Of a stretch of 32,627 bases of DNA, positions 1 through 7,760 are shown in pieces. A program made the translations under genes and the position numbers. A model generated the notes under the pieces. It had not been told where the DNA came from and ran no database searches. It worked only from the letters and a program-made list of their open reading frames with translations. Each line of letters opens with the position of its first letter. Positions within the stretch are counted from its first letter, which is position 1. Origin of the DNA: Deltaproteobacteria bacterium (GTDB taxonomy: Bacteria > Desulfobacterota > Binatia > Bin18); NCBI GenBank assembly GCA_016874775.1, contig VGTJ01000049.1, positions 1 to 32,627 of the forward strand. Direction: 5' to 3'.

Positions 1-258
1 ATCCATCCAGGGGCAAGCGATACCGCAACCATTCGTGCGGTCTTTTTGATTGATCCGAATGGGAAAGTGCGATTCCTGATTTACTATCCGCTGAGCATGG
101 GCCGCAACTCACAAGAACTGTTACGTGGGCAAAAAGGGCGAAGTCAATCAGACAGATTGGTACTTTTCGAAGAAGAAGATCTGATTGCGCTTCCTCTGGT
201 CATCGAATCATCATGCCATCGGGTCATTGAGGAAAACACTTCTCCGGCTCTTCAATGA
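1..258 (+). CDS. Peroxiredoxin-like protein, C-terminal part (5' end outside window)
   Basis: The reading frame is open from base 1. Its first ~38 residues contain IHPGASDTATIRAVFLIDP followed by a YYPLS.GRN segment, which I recognise from the 1-Cys (Prx6-like) AhpC/TSA peroxiredoxins, thiol enzymes that reduce peroxides. The catalytic cysteine lies upstream of the window. After the LLR near residue 41 the family normally continues with a helix and a proline-rich C-terminal domain; here the sequence becomes unlike the family and stops at 256-258. The last part lies inside an inverted repeat (218-264), so the tail may be repeat-derived. Near 124-136 (a run of five A) a one-base shift would give a different tail (VGKKGEVNQTDW...) ending at 182-184, so a frameshift or truncation is possible. 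The family call is fairly safe; whether the gene is intact is not. Confidence 0.6.
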   Translation: MHPGASDTATIRAVFLIDPNGKVRFLIYYPLSMGRNSQELLRGQKGRSQSDRLVLFEEEDLIALPLVIESSCHRVIEENTSPALQ

Positions 259-264
259 CTCGAT
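218..264. repeat. Inverted repeat at the 3' end of the peroxiredoxin-like gene
   Basis: The arm atcgggtcattga (218-230) and the arm tcaatgactcgat (252-264) are complementary at 12 of 13 positions. The stop codon of the first gene falls inside the right arm. Further copies of the gactc/tcaat words follow to about 290. It looks like one of the short dispersed palindromic repeats that fill other gaps in this window, or a weak terminator-like hairpin; there is no U-run. Confidence 0.5.
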
Positions 265-300
265 GACTCAATCACCCGCTCACTCAATAGCGCAATATCT

Positions 301-1434
301 CTAAAACCCTTCCAATTGCGCTAAACGCTCACGGTGATAAGTCGCATCGCCAAAAGCGAACTCATTCCATTTGGCGCGTTTGAACCAGAAATGCATGTCG
401 TGTTCCCAGGTGAAGCCAATGCCGCCATGCATTTGCACGGCACGATTCGTAGTCTGTGCATAAACCTCAGACAAACACGCTTTAGCCAACGAGGCTGCAC
501 GGGAAGCCTCACGAGGAAGCGTGTCAAACGCGTGCGCTGCATACCACACCAATGAACGTGCAGGCTCGATCTCACTCACGATCTCTGCGGCCATATGCTT
601 TAAGGCTTGAAACGAGGCGATCGGGCGATTGAACTGGGTGCGGATTTTCGTGTAGTCGACGGCCATCTCTAACGACTTCTGTGCGCCACCGAGGCTGTCT
701 GCGGCTAATGCGGTACAGGCGGCATCGATCACACGCGACAGTACTTTCCAGCCTTGATCTTCACCGCCGACTACTGCTGCTTTCGGGACGATGATGTTCT
801 GCAACGTCACTTCATAAACTCGTCGTGTCTGATCAAAAATATCGAGCGGCGAGATCGTTACGCCGGGGCTGTCGCGCTCAAGCAGGAGCAAGCTTATGCC
901 ATCTTCGGCTTTGCCTTTCGTTCGCACTGCCACCAGCAATACATCCGCAACTGCGGCGAATGGCACGAACATCTTGGTACCGGAAAGGGTGTACCCATCG
1001 CGCGTCTTCTTCGCTTTCAGTTGAATGCCTGCTGCATCGATACGGTCGTCTTCTTCGAGGAAAGCGAGAGTCCCAACGGCGTCCCCGGTTGCAATACGCG
1101 GCAACCATTGTTTCTTCTGTGCGCTGGTCCCACCTTGCATCAATGCAAGTGTGAAGAGATTTGAAGAAAACAGGAAAGGTCCAGGCACGGCTGCACGCCC
1201 CATTTCCTCCAGTAACACGGCCATATCGAGCATGCCTAACCCGAGGCCACCATGCGCTTCAGGAATGAGTAACCCTGTCCATCCTTGCGCTGCCATCTTG
1301 CGATGCAACTCGCGCGAGAACCCATCCGGCTCTGTGTACATCGCTCGCACGAAGGTCGGCGGGCATTCTTGGGTGAGAAACTCGCGCGCAGATTGCTGCA
1401 ACATTTCTTGTTCTTCAGAAAGACCGAAATCCAT
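301..1434 (-). CDS. Acyl-CoA dehydrogenase family protein, probable non-catalytic partner subunit
   Basis: This 377-residue protein has the full acyl-CoA dehydrogenase layout: N-terminal helical domain (about 1-115), a middle beta domain (about 120-220) and a C-terminal helical domain with RTQFNRPIASFQALKH (265-280) and QMHGGIGFTWEHD (334-346), which help bind FAD. The family oxidises acyl-CoA thioesters to enoyl-CoA. The usual catalytic glutamate is not visible at either known place: the YEGT-like position near 360 reads FAFGDAT, and the alternative position near 240 reads DAACTALA. Together with the paired gene at 1574-2761 this resembles the two-gene heteromeric dehydrogenases of steroid side-chain degradation (FadE/ChsE type), where only one subunit carries the base. 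The substrate is unknown. The ATG at 1434 has a modest ribosome site (TGAGGT). Confidence 0.88.
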   Translation of the reverse strand: MDFGLSEEQEMLQQSAREFLTQECPPTFVRAMYTEPDGFSRELHRKMAAQGWTGLLIPEAHGGLGLGMLDMAVLLEEMGRAAVPGPFLFSSNLFTLALMQGGTSAQKKQWLPRIATGDAVGTLAFLEEDDRIDAAGIQLKAKKTRDGYTLSGTKMFVPFAAVADVLLVAVRTKGKAEDGISLLLLERDSPGVTISPLDIFDQTRRVYEVTLQNIIVPKAAVVGGEDQGWKVLSRVIDAACTALAADSLGGAQKSLEMAVDYTKIRTQFNRPIASFQALKHMAAEIVSEIEPARSLVWYAAHAFDTLPREASRAASLAKACLSEVYAQTTNRAVQMHGGIGFTWEHDMHFWFKRAKWNEFAFGDATYHRERLAQLEGF

Positions 1435-1448
1435 AGCTCAGACCTCAC

Positions 1449-1570
1449 AACGTGGTGCGTATTACGTAAGAAGTAGTCAGTAGTCAGCATTCAGTAGTCA
1501 GTAGAGAGGAAGGAAAGAGCGGTGCACTCTTTTCTATGCTGGCTACTGGCTACCAGCTACTGACTACTCG
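1449..1570. repeat. Intergenic repeat-rich element with long imperfect inverted repeat
   Basis: The gap between the two acyl-CoA dehydrogenase genes holds repeated agtagtcag words (1471-1505) and their inverted counterpart (ggctactggctaccagctactgactactc, 1540-1569), giving a long imperfect stem around a ~35-nt loop. Its left end (cgtggtgcgtatt, from about 1451) recurs in the gap at 2822-2838. This shows a dispersed repeat family rather than a gene. No coding capacity is seen. Confidence 0.65.
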
Positions 1571-1573
1571 TCT

Positions 1574-2761
1574 TCATCCCGACTTTGGCATTCCCAACCC
1601 ACGTTCACTGATAATGTTCTTTTGCACTTCGGATGTACCACCACCAATCACCAAACCAAGTGTGAACATAAACTCATATTGCCAGGTGCCGTTGTCGATG
1701 ACGCGGGCGGCGCCTTTTTTCAGCGGCGCGTAGGAGTTCATAATTTCCAGCGCAAGCGCACAGATGTCGTGATTCAGCTCGGTACCGACGAGCTTGCTGA
1801 CCATCGCGCCAACACCTGGAGCTCGTCCTTTGATTGCATTGGTAAGCTGTCGATAGGAGTGGTACTTCATTGCCTCGACCCGCGTGAGCAAGCTCGACAA
1901 TCTTTGTCGTACGATTGGATCGTTAGCTGCTGGTTTGCCATAACGTTGATGCGTTTGCGCTAAGCGAATGAGGTTTTGCATCATCAGTTGTGTCCGCGTT
2001 GTCGAGCCCAACATATTCCGTTCATGGAACAAGGTGTTATTGGCGACCATCCAGCCTTGGTTGAGCTCGCCCACCAGGTTCGCGCGTGGCACGCGTACGT
2101 TGTCAAAGAAGACTTCATTAAATCCAGCGTCTCCGGTCATCTGCACGAGCGGACGAACAGTGATGCCAGGGCTTTTCATATCAATGAGAACATAGGAAAT
2201 GCCGCGATGCTTGGGAGCGTCAGGATCGGTACGCACCAAGCAGAACATCCAGTCCGAGAACTGGGCGTTCGAGGTCCAGACTTTTTGTCCGTTGACAACA
2301 AATTCATCTCCGACAATTTCAGCGCGTGTGCGTAATGACGCCAGGTCTGACCCGGCACCAGGTTCTGAGTAGCCTTGGCACCAGATCTCTTCGGCGGTGA
2401 GAATTGTTGGCAGATACCGTCGTCGTTGTTCCTCAGTGCCATATTGGATCAATGTCGGACCTAACATCTGGAGACCTGATGCGCCGATCATTCCTGGCGC
2501 ACGTGCAAGCACCAATTCTTCATTGACGATGGTTTGGCGCACGATGTCTGCGCCCTGGCCGCCGTACTCTTTCGGCCAGTTCATGGCGACGTAGCCTGCA
2601 GAGTGCAGGGTCCGTTGCCAATCCTTCGCACGTTTGACTCGCTCGGGATCATGCGGCATGAGGTCACTGATGGCTTTGTCTTTTTTCGGCAGATTCTTCT
2701 TGAGCCATGCCCGCACTTCTTTGCGAAAGGCTTCGTCTGTTTTTGAGTATGCAAGTTCCAT
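1574..2761 (-). CDS. Acyl-CoA dehydrogenase, probable catalytic subunit
   Basis: A 395-residue acyl-CoA dehydrogenase with CQGYSEPGAGSDLASLRTRA (128-147) for FAD and substrate binding, a middle beta domain, and IGGGTSEVQKNIISERGLG near the C-terminus. The GGGTSE stretch replaces the YEGT of medium-chain enzymes, as in isovaleryl-CoA dehydrogenase and FadE29-like proteins. The alternative catalytic glutamate appears to be E247 in LFHERNMLG. This gene therefore supplies an active base, whereas its downstream neighbour (301-1434) has none visible. The two genes run in the same direction 139 nt apart and probably make a heteromeric enzyme. Likely roles are beta-oxidation of steroid side chains or other branched or cyclic acids; the sequence does not decide which. 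Confidence 0.92.
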   Translation of the reverse strand: MELAYSKTDEAFRKEVRAWLKKNLPKKDKAISDLMPHDPERVKRAKDWQRTLHSAGYVAMNWPKEYGGQGADIVRQTIVNEELVLARAPGMIGASGLQMLGPTLIQYGTEEQRRRYLPTILTAEEIWCQGYSEPGAGSDLASLRTRAEIVGDEFVVNGQKVWTSNAQFSDWMFCLVRTDPDAPKHRGISYVLIDMKSPGITVRPLVQMTGDAGFNEVFFDNVRVPRANLVGELNQGWMVANNTLFHERNMLGSTTRTQLMMQNLIRLAQTHQRYGKPAANDPIVRQRLSSLLTRVEAMKYHSYRQLTNAIKGRAPGVGAMVSKLVGTELNHDICALALEIMNSYAPLKKGAARVIDNGTWQYEFMFTLGLVIGGGTSEVQKNIISERGLGMPKSG

Positions 2762-2821
2762 TTTTTGCTCACTTTAATGGGAGAGTAAACTTCACACGAC
2801 AATCAACAGCCGACTGCACGG

Positions 2822-2911
2822 TACGTGGTGCGTATTGCGTGATACGTGAGGCGCAGAACGGGAGACGTGATACATAAGACTATGGCCAACGTCCACGCAA
2901 CACGTAATACG
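2822..2911. repeat. Dispersed palindromic intergenic repeat
   Basis: The segment cgtattgcgtgatacgt (2831-2847) is matched in inverted orientation by acgcaacacgtaatacg (2895-2911) at 14 of 17 positions, with more acgtgatac-type words in between. The left end shares cgtggtgcgtatt with the repeat that starts near 1451. It fills most of the gap between two minus-strand genes. No gene or clear promoter is seen here. Confidence 0.6.
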
Positions 2912-2912
2912 T

Positions 2913-4028
2913 TCACGCTAATCCGTACAACCTCCGTGTATTCTCCCCGATGATCTTCTGCTGCGCTTGGGCTGTGAGTGCGGCGCAGGCTTCTTGGACT
3001 TCTTCGACCACACCGGGGAAGGTGCAATCGAAGTGGGGATAATCGGAACCCCAGACGACGCAGTTTTCTAGACCCATTGCCGTGACAACGCCAATCGAGT
3101 GTTCATCTGGGTCCATTGAGATGAAGCATTGCTCACGAAACATGTCGCTCGGTTTGCGTTTGAGCCACGGCACATAGTGACCCATCTTATCGAAGTGACC
3201 ATCCATACGATCAAGCCAATGGCCGATCCAACCCAGTCCGGCTTCGAGAAATGCGACTTTGAGCTTGGGGAATTTACTTAGCACTCCCCCACATACGATA
3301 TCGAGACATGCCCCCTGCATTTCCCAGGGATGGCACACCATGTGAAAAAAGAACGGGTCTTTGTATCGTTCTTGGCCGAGAGTTGGCATTTTGGTACCAA
3401 AGCTGCCGTGAATAGCGACTGGGATGCTGAGTTCCTGTGCTTCACGCCAGAACACATCATAGGCAGGATCGCACAGCCGTCGACCATTAAACGGGTTCGG
3501 TCGTACAAACACCGCGCGCATGCCGAGGTCTTTGACAACGCGACGCATTTCTCTCACAGCTTCATCTGCATCTTGTAGTGGCAGCGGGGCGACACCAAAG
3601 AAGCGGTTCGGATACGGTTTACAGAAGTCTGCTATCCAGTTGTTATACGCCCGGCAAGAAGCAGCGGCGAGTTTCGGGTCAGTATGGTCTCCGTAGAGAA
3701 GCCACAGGCTAGGGTAGAAGAATGCGACCTCAATCCCTTCGAGGTCCATAGCTTTGACGCGAGCGTGCGGATCATAGCCGCTCGGAGATACCTCATTCCA
3801 TCCCATCGTGCGAGCTCTGGTGGGCTCGGAGAGCCCGCCGGGAGTACAGGCCGCGGCGATTGTCATATTCCGATCACGACGAATCTCGCCGTTGATCCGC
3901 ATGCAGTCGATTCCCTCGCTATCGCGAGCGATTTGGATCACCCCATCACGATAGGCAGGTTCTGTGTATTCTTCCCAAATCACACGGGGCTCAACAATGT
4001 GTCCATCTGCATCGATAATGGTCGGCAT
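2913..4028 (-). CDS. Amidohydrolase family 2 protein (ACMSD/LigW-like metal-dependent hydrolase)
   Basis: The 371-residue protein begins PTIIDADGHIVEP, whose DxH-type motif is the first metal-binding site of the amidohydrolase TIM barrel. It continues with AIHGSFG mid-protein, FLEAGLGW, and a C-terminal GSDYPHFDCTFPG whose aspartate is the conserved barrel-end metal/acid residue. Family members decarboxylate or hydrolyse ring-cleavage products or amides; relatives near acyl-CoA dehydrogenases are common in aromatic and steroid catabolism. The start is well supported by AAGGAGGG six bases before the ATG. The exact substrate cannot be read from the sequence. Confidence 0.88.
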   Translation of the reverse strand: MPTIIDADGHIVEPRVIWEEYTEPAYRDGVIQIARDSEGIDCMRINGEIRRDRNMTIAAACTPGGLSEPTRARTMGWNEVSPSGYDPHARVKAMDLEGIEVAFFYPSLWLLYGDHTDPKLAAASCRAYNNWIADFCKPYPNRFFGVAPLPLQDADEAVREMRRVVKDLGMRAVFVRPNPFNGRRLCDPAYDVFWREAQELSIPVAIHGSFGTKMPTLGQERYKDPFFFHMVCHPWEMQGACLDIVCGGVLSKFPKLKVAFLEAGLGWIGHWLDRMDGHFDKMGHYVPWLKRKPSDMFREQCFISMDPDEHSIGVVTAMGLENCVVWGSDYPHFDCTFPGVVEEVQEACAALTAQAQQKIIGENTRRLYGLA

Positions 4029-4088
4029 ATATGTCCCTCCTTACTCAAGGACCGTGAGGTCGTCAGTTTTAGCAAGCTGAATCAGTGA

Positions 4089-4155
4089 ATGGGGGAACCA
4101 GAGAAGCGGAGAAAAATATTTCTCTCTCCCATTCTCCCATTCTCCGGTTCTTTGG
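4089..4155. repeat. Low-complexity inverted repeat
   Basis: aaccagagaagcggagaaa (from 4096) is partly complementary to a cccattct tandem stretch that ends in tctccggtt (about 4130-4149). Similar cccattc words recur at 7833-7865. This is repeat DNA between genes, possibly also folding as a hairpin downstream of the 4158-4490 gene. Confidence 0.45.
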
Positions 4156-4157
4156 AT

Positions 4158-4490
4158 TTATCCTTCTCCCCCTTCATCACTAGAAAAGAACCCTTCTTCG
4201 TTTTCTACCATCAGTCGCAATTCATGTGTTCGTGCGCGCGGAGGTGCAATACACAGCGGTGTGAGATCTTTAAAGAGATTGCGAGCAAGATCACTCTCTG
4301 CGTAGGCCTGGAGGTCTTGGCTATTGCGCCACGAACTGACGGCGATGAACTCGTCCCCAGAAGTCATGATCTGGACGAACAGGAAACCAGACACTTTGCG
4401 AATGACTTCAAGCCTCTCCTGGGCGATTTGCATCGCGGTTTCGAGCTGGCCTGGTCTGACCGTCCCTTCCAATACACGGCAGTAGTACAT
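4158..4490 (-). CDS. Small ABM-like (antibiotic biosynthesis monooxygenase superfamily) protein
   Basis: The 110-residue protein has the size and pattern of a dimeric alpha-beta ferredoxin-like ABM domain. It has a first strand YYCRVLEGTVRPG, a helix with QIAQERLEVIRKVSG, a strand FLFVQIMTSGDEFIAVSSW, and the typical SWRNSQDLQAYAES turn-helix. The last ~15 residues are acidic and probably disordered. ABM proteins include monooxygenases and small accessory proteins, so no reaction is assigned. AGGAGGG eight bases upstream supports the ATG at 4490. Confidence 0.6.
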   Translation of the reverse strand: MYYCRVLEGTVRPGQLETAMQIAQERLEVIRKVSGFLFVQIMTSGDEFIAVSSWRNSQDLQAYAESDLARNLFKDLTPLCIAPPRARTHELRLMVENEEGFFSSDEGGEG

Positions 4491-4541
4491 AGGCCTCCCT
4501 CCTGCTCTCGGCAGGAACCGAAGTCAGCGAAAATAGAATCG

Positions 4542-5009
4542 TTACCCTGCAAACTGAGGCAGGGCGATTGTTACACTATTACTGATACGTTCGTAAGCAG
4601 GACCAGAGCCAAGTACCTCTTTTTCTCCTTTGAGGGACACGACACAACATGCGTCCTTTGCTTCTAAATCCTTCCAGTCAAAGCCTGCATCCGGTGGAAT
4701 CTCTAAATCGAGAGCAATCAACCCCGTGGATAACTCCATTGGTGGCACTTGTCCGGCCAACTTTCCGCGCGGTTCAAGTGGAAAGACCAACACGCTCTTG
4801 TATGGTAGAGGCAATTTCACGTCTGCTTCCAGGTCATAGGTCAACGTGACCCGCAGTGTCCGCTCATCAAGGCGGGAGAGGGTGACGTTGCTGATCTTCA
4901 CGAGGGCCTTGCTGGTCTCTTGAGAGGATGAGGTACAGGCGGAAAAAAAAGTGACAGACAGGAGAAAGAAAACCCCCCAACAAGACCTCATACGGTTTAT
5001 CCATTTCAC
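4542..5009 (-). CDS. Predicted lipoprotein of unknown function
   Basis: Reading from a GTG at 5009 (AAGG seven bases upstream) gives 155 residues with a lipoprotein signal: basic start (KWINRMR), hydrophobic CWGVFFLLSV core, and FSAC with the lipidated cysteine at about residue 25. Position -3 is F rather than the usual L. An ATG at 4991 is the alternative start. The mature part is beta-rich (NVTLSRLDERTLRVTLTYDL) and ends in PQFAG; I do not recognise a family. The frame is open farther upstream to 5177, but that stretch is the translated inverted repeat 5020-5096 and is unlikely to be protein. The protein should sit in the periplasm, anchored to a membrane. Confidence 0.65.
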   Translation of the reverse strand: MKWINRMRSCWGVFFLLSVTFFSACTSSSQETSKALVKISNVTLSRLDERTLRVTLTYDLEADVKLPLPYKSVLVFPLEPRGKLAGQVPPMELSTGLIALDLEIPPDAGFDWKDLEAKDACCVVSLKGEKEVLGSGPAYERISNSVTIALPQFAG

Positions 5010-5019
5010 GCTCTGACCT

Positions 5020-5096
5020 TGCAAGGGTGTCATTCGGAGCGGAGCGAAGAATCTCTCAGAGAAGCCCTTCGTTTCACTCAGGGTGACACCTTTGCA
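5020..5096. repeat. Dispersed palindromic repeat (GTCATTCnGAGC...TGACAC type)
   Basis: The arms 5020-5049 (tgcaagggtgtcattcggag...) and 5067-5096 (...actcagggtgacacctttgca) are imperfectly complementary over 30 bases, around a 17-nt centre. The words cattcggagcggagcgaag and cttcgtttcactcagggtgac match a widespread bacterial intergenic repeat known from many uncultured soil and marine lineages. It separates the formamidase-like gene from the lipoprotein gene. Confidence 0.75.
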
Positions 5097-5178
5097 GTGC
5101 CTGTCTTGTGCGGTTTGACTATGGCGTCCTCCCCGCTTGAAGGGTAGAGGGAAACCGTGATCTACGCACCGGATCATC

Positions 5179-6045
5179 TCACAACCCTACCAATTCTCGC
5201 GCGATTGCTGCCCGAGCATAACGGTGCGGGCTGCCCATTTCTGAAATCCGGACATCTGAAGCGATGCTGACAAGCATTGCTGCTTCAGTGATATCGATGT
5301 GCATACGGTCCATCATGATACGCGCAAGCCGATCGACTGCACTATTGGCAGCGGCTTCGACCGTGTCACCGTCACCCATAGTGACAACTTCCTTTTGCGT
5401 CACGACGATCGGGTGAGACAACGGTAGCTCAGTGGCAATACGGCAACGCATGGTCACATCTGCCGCGATTTCGACTGCTGAAGCGGCGATCTCCCCGTCT
5501 CCCATCTTGGCGTGGACGTCTTCGATGGTCAGCAAGCCACCGTCAACGAAGACCGGTAAGTACACCGTGGAACCTGGACCGAGTTGACCATTACTCAGTT
5601 GTCCGCCAAAGGCACCAACCGCACTGCTCGGCAGTGGCCCTTGCGCCGGAGCAAGCCCGATCTTACTCACATTCGGTAGAAACGGCAGCGAAACCTGATC
5701 ATTATAGCGAATCTGATTGCCTTCAATCGGCACGACTTTTTTGCGAAACTCGACCTGGTCTTTGAACACTCCGTAGCCAGGAATGGCAATCACATAACCA
5801 AAGCCTTGGGATGGGCGAATATCTAAGATGTCGATCGCGAGCACCTGGCCTGGCTTGGTTCCCTCAATGAACACAGGGCCTGTCATGACGGTGAGCTGTT
5901 CCATCGGCCAGGCCTTGCCGTCGTTCCAATCGCGAAAACGGTCGTTGGTTTCCATGACGAAGACTTCGCCAGGACGCACTCGCGCTGCTGGAGAGTGGGT
6001 AGCGTCAAACGTACGAACAACATGTTCTTTACTGACCTTCTGCAT
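5179..6045 (-). CDS. Acetamidase/formamidase family protein
   Basis: The 288-residue protein matches the FmdA/AmdA family, which hydrolyses short amides to the acid and ammonia. Visible landmarks are the N-terminal PGEVFVMETND, GPVFIEGTKPGQVLAIDILD, the glycine-rich GAFGGQLSNGQLGPGSTVYLPVF, the metal-site-like EDVHAKMGDGEI, and a C-terminal segment with AAMLVSIASDVRISEMGSP. I chose the ATG at 6045 because GAGGAGG lies seven bases before it; an upstream TTG at 6060 would place the ribosome site inside the coding sequence. The next gene upstream ends at 6061, so the two are cotranscribed. Confidence 0.87.
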   Translation of the reverse strand: MQKVSKEHVVRTFDATHSPAARVRPGEVFVMETNDRFRDWNDGKAWPMEQLTVMTGPVFIEGTKPGQVLAIDILDIRPSQGFGYVIAIPGYGVFKDQVEFRKKVVPIEGNQIRYNDQVSLPFLPNVSKIGLAPAQGPLPSSAVGAFGGQLSNGQLGPGSTVYLPVFVDGGLLTIEDVHAKMGDGEIAASAVEIAADVTMRCRIATELPLSHPIVVTQKEVVTMGDGDTVEAAANSAVDRLARIMMDRMHIDITEAAMLVSIASDVRISEMGSPHRYARAAIARELVGL

Positions 6046-6060
6046 GGCTGACCTCCTCAA

Positions 6061-6948
6061 TTAGATTAATTTCACATCGCGTGCGAACCGTTCCATCATT
6101 CCTGCCATTTCTTCATAACTGCGAGCGAAATTGAAGAAGGCAAGATACAGATAGGTTGCACCAAGTTCTTGATAGCGTGGAATGTCGTCGAGTATCGCTT
6201 CCGGCCGTTTGCCACGCGGAGAGACACAGAGCGTGACCTTAGAGATGTCGCGTCCTGCTTTTGCTGCTCTTTCTTTGATCTTATCGAGCCGTTCGGCAAA
6301 CTCTTGCGGATTAAATACGACGGCGGCCCAGCCGTCACCGTACTCCACAACGCGACGTAACGCCGGACCGGTATGGCCGCCGATCCAAATCGGCGGATGG
6401 GGTTTCTGTACTGGGCGCGGTTCACAGGCAACTTCAGGGAACCGGTGAAACTTGCCGTTGAAGCGCGGATGCTCGCTGGTCCATAACTCCTTCATGACCG
6501 CAACGGCTTCATCGCTCAACGGACCGCGATCGGCGAACGAAGCATTGACCGCTTTGAATTCTTCTTCCATCCAGCCAACCCCGACACCGAGGATAACACG
6601 CCCACGTGAGAGAACATCCAGCGTCGCGACAGTCTTAGCGGTAACGACGGCGTTGCGGTGTGGAAGTACGAGCACTGCCGTACCGAGGCGAATTTTAGTG
6701 GTGCACGCGGCAACAAAGCTCAACACCGTCAGTGGTTCAAGCAACGGCGCTTTCGGATTCATTGGGAATGAACCGGTTGCGGTGTACGGATAACGAGAGG
6801 CGATATCAACGGGGATGACGATGTGATCTCCGGTCCAAACCGAGTCAAAGCCCAGCGCCTCAGCGTTCTGCGCCGTCGTGCGAATATTGGTCATGACATC
6901 GCCATTGGCCAAGGGGCCGATGTGCGGTAAAAACGCTCCGTATTTCAT
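6061..6948 (-). CDS. LLM-class flavin (probably F420-dependent) oxidoreductase
   Basis: The 295-residue protein has the luciferase-like TIM-barrel pattern: KYGAFLPHIG at the start, ALGFDSVWTGDHIVIP, IRLGTAVLVLPHRNAV, LDVLSRGRVILGVGVGWMEEEF, PPIWIGGHTGPALRR and GDGWAA. These are the usual landmarks of the Rv2161c-like F420 clade, but the cofactor (F420 or FMN) is not proven by sequence alone. The ATG at 6948 is chosen because AGGAGGG sits six bases upstream; a start at 6996 would add 16 residues that do not fit the family. It probably oxidises or reduces a catabolic intermediate made by the neighbouring enzymes. Confidence 0.87.
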   Translation of the reverse strand: MKYGAFLPHIGPLANGDVMTNIRTTAQNAEALGFDSVWTGDHIVIPVDIASRYPYTATGSFPMNPKAPLLEPLTVLSFVAACTTKIRLGTAVLVLPHRNAVVTAKTVATLDVLSRGRVILGVGVGWMEEEFKAVNASFADRGPLSDEAVAVMKELWTSEHPRFNGKFHRFPEVACEPRPVQKPHPPIWIGGHTGPALRRVVEYGDGWAAVVFNPQEFAERLDKIKERAAKAGRDISKVTLCVSPRGKRPEAILDDIPRYQELGATYLYLAFFNFARSYEEMAGMMERFARDVKLI

Positions 6949-7094
6949 GCTGTTCCCTCCTTTGGGTACGCATGCCTCAACTACCACATCTCCCACTGAA
7001 CGCCAACTTACGGTGGCAATCTGTTGGTGGACATGCTAACAGACCCTGTGCTCAATACTGAGATACGTGAGCATAATCGTAGCGATCGCCACGT

Positions 7095-7760
7095 ATGGGG
7101 AAAGTGATGTCGAACGTACGTTTCTTGTTAGTCCGACACGGCGAAACGACATGGAACCAAGAAAGCCGTTGGCAAGGGCAGGCGGATGTACCACTCAGTG
7201 ATGCAGGCCGAGTGCAAGCGCGGCTTCTTGCGCAGCGGCTGTTGACCGAGGGCCGGCAGTTCCACGCGATGTACGCGAGTGATCTCAGCCGTGCATTTGA
7301 AACTGCGGAAATTCTCGGGCAGACGCTGGGCGTACCTCTGAGTCCCGACAGTGGCTGGCGTGAGATGAATATTGGGGTTTGGAGCGGGTTGACCACCGCT
7401 GAGGTGATGGCACGGCATGCAGTCGAATGGGAGCGGTTACGCGCAGGAGAAGACCTCCCGCGTGGAGGTGGTGAGACGTTTGCACAATTTCAAGGGCGTC
7501 TGATACAGTCCGCGCAACTTTTAGCTCAACGCCATAACGGAGAACAGATTGTGATTGTGACGCATGGCGGTGCGGTACGAGCGTTCTTGTTGCACTGCCG
7601 TAATTTGCCGACGACGAAGTTCCGTGAGATCGATAAGATTGGCAACACTGGTGTCAGCGAGGTGACTTTCGCTCTTGAAGGAGAGACCATTATTCATTCG
7701 GTCAATGACGTGAGCCACCTGAATGGTGCGGCGTTGGTGGGAGAGACGGTGGATGCGTGA
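7095..7760 (+). CDS. Histidine phosphatase (phosphoglycerate mutase-like) family protein
   Basis: This protein of about 221 residues contains LLVRHGETTWN with the phospho-accepting histidine at about residue 15, the acid E90 in GWREMNIGVW, and the second catalytic histidine at about 157 in VTHGGAVRAF. It is of the GpmB/CobC-like class, which includes phosphoglycerate mutases, alpha-ribazole phosphatases and broad phosphatases. No cobalamin genes are near, so the substrate is open. The start could also be the ATG at 7107, four codons in; GGGGAAAG lies just before it. It is divergent from the LLM gene, with a 146-nt gap that should hold both promoters, though none is obvious. Confidence 0.85.
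   Translation: MGKVMSNVRFLLVRHGETTWNQESRWQGQADVPLSDAGRVQARLLAQRLLTEGRQFHAMYASDLSRAFETAEILGQTLGVPLSPDSGWREMNIGVWSGLTTAEVMARHAVEWERLRAGEDLPRGGGETFAQFQGRLIQSAQLLAQRHNGEQIVIVTHGGAVRAFLLHCRNLPTTKFREIDKIGNTGVSEVTFALEGETIIHSVNDVSHLNGAALVGETVDA

Noticed and set aside
4089-4667. 192-codon plus-strand frame
   Set aside because: It covers the antisense of the ABM-like and lipoprotein genes plus repeat DNA, and has no ribosome site.
5010-5177. N-terminal extension of the lipoprotein gene
   Set aside because: The extra codons are the translated palindromic repeat 5020-5096; the signal peptide and ribosome site place the start at 5009 or 4991.
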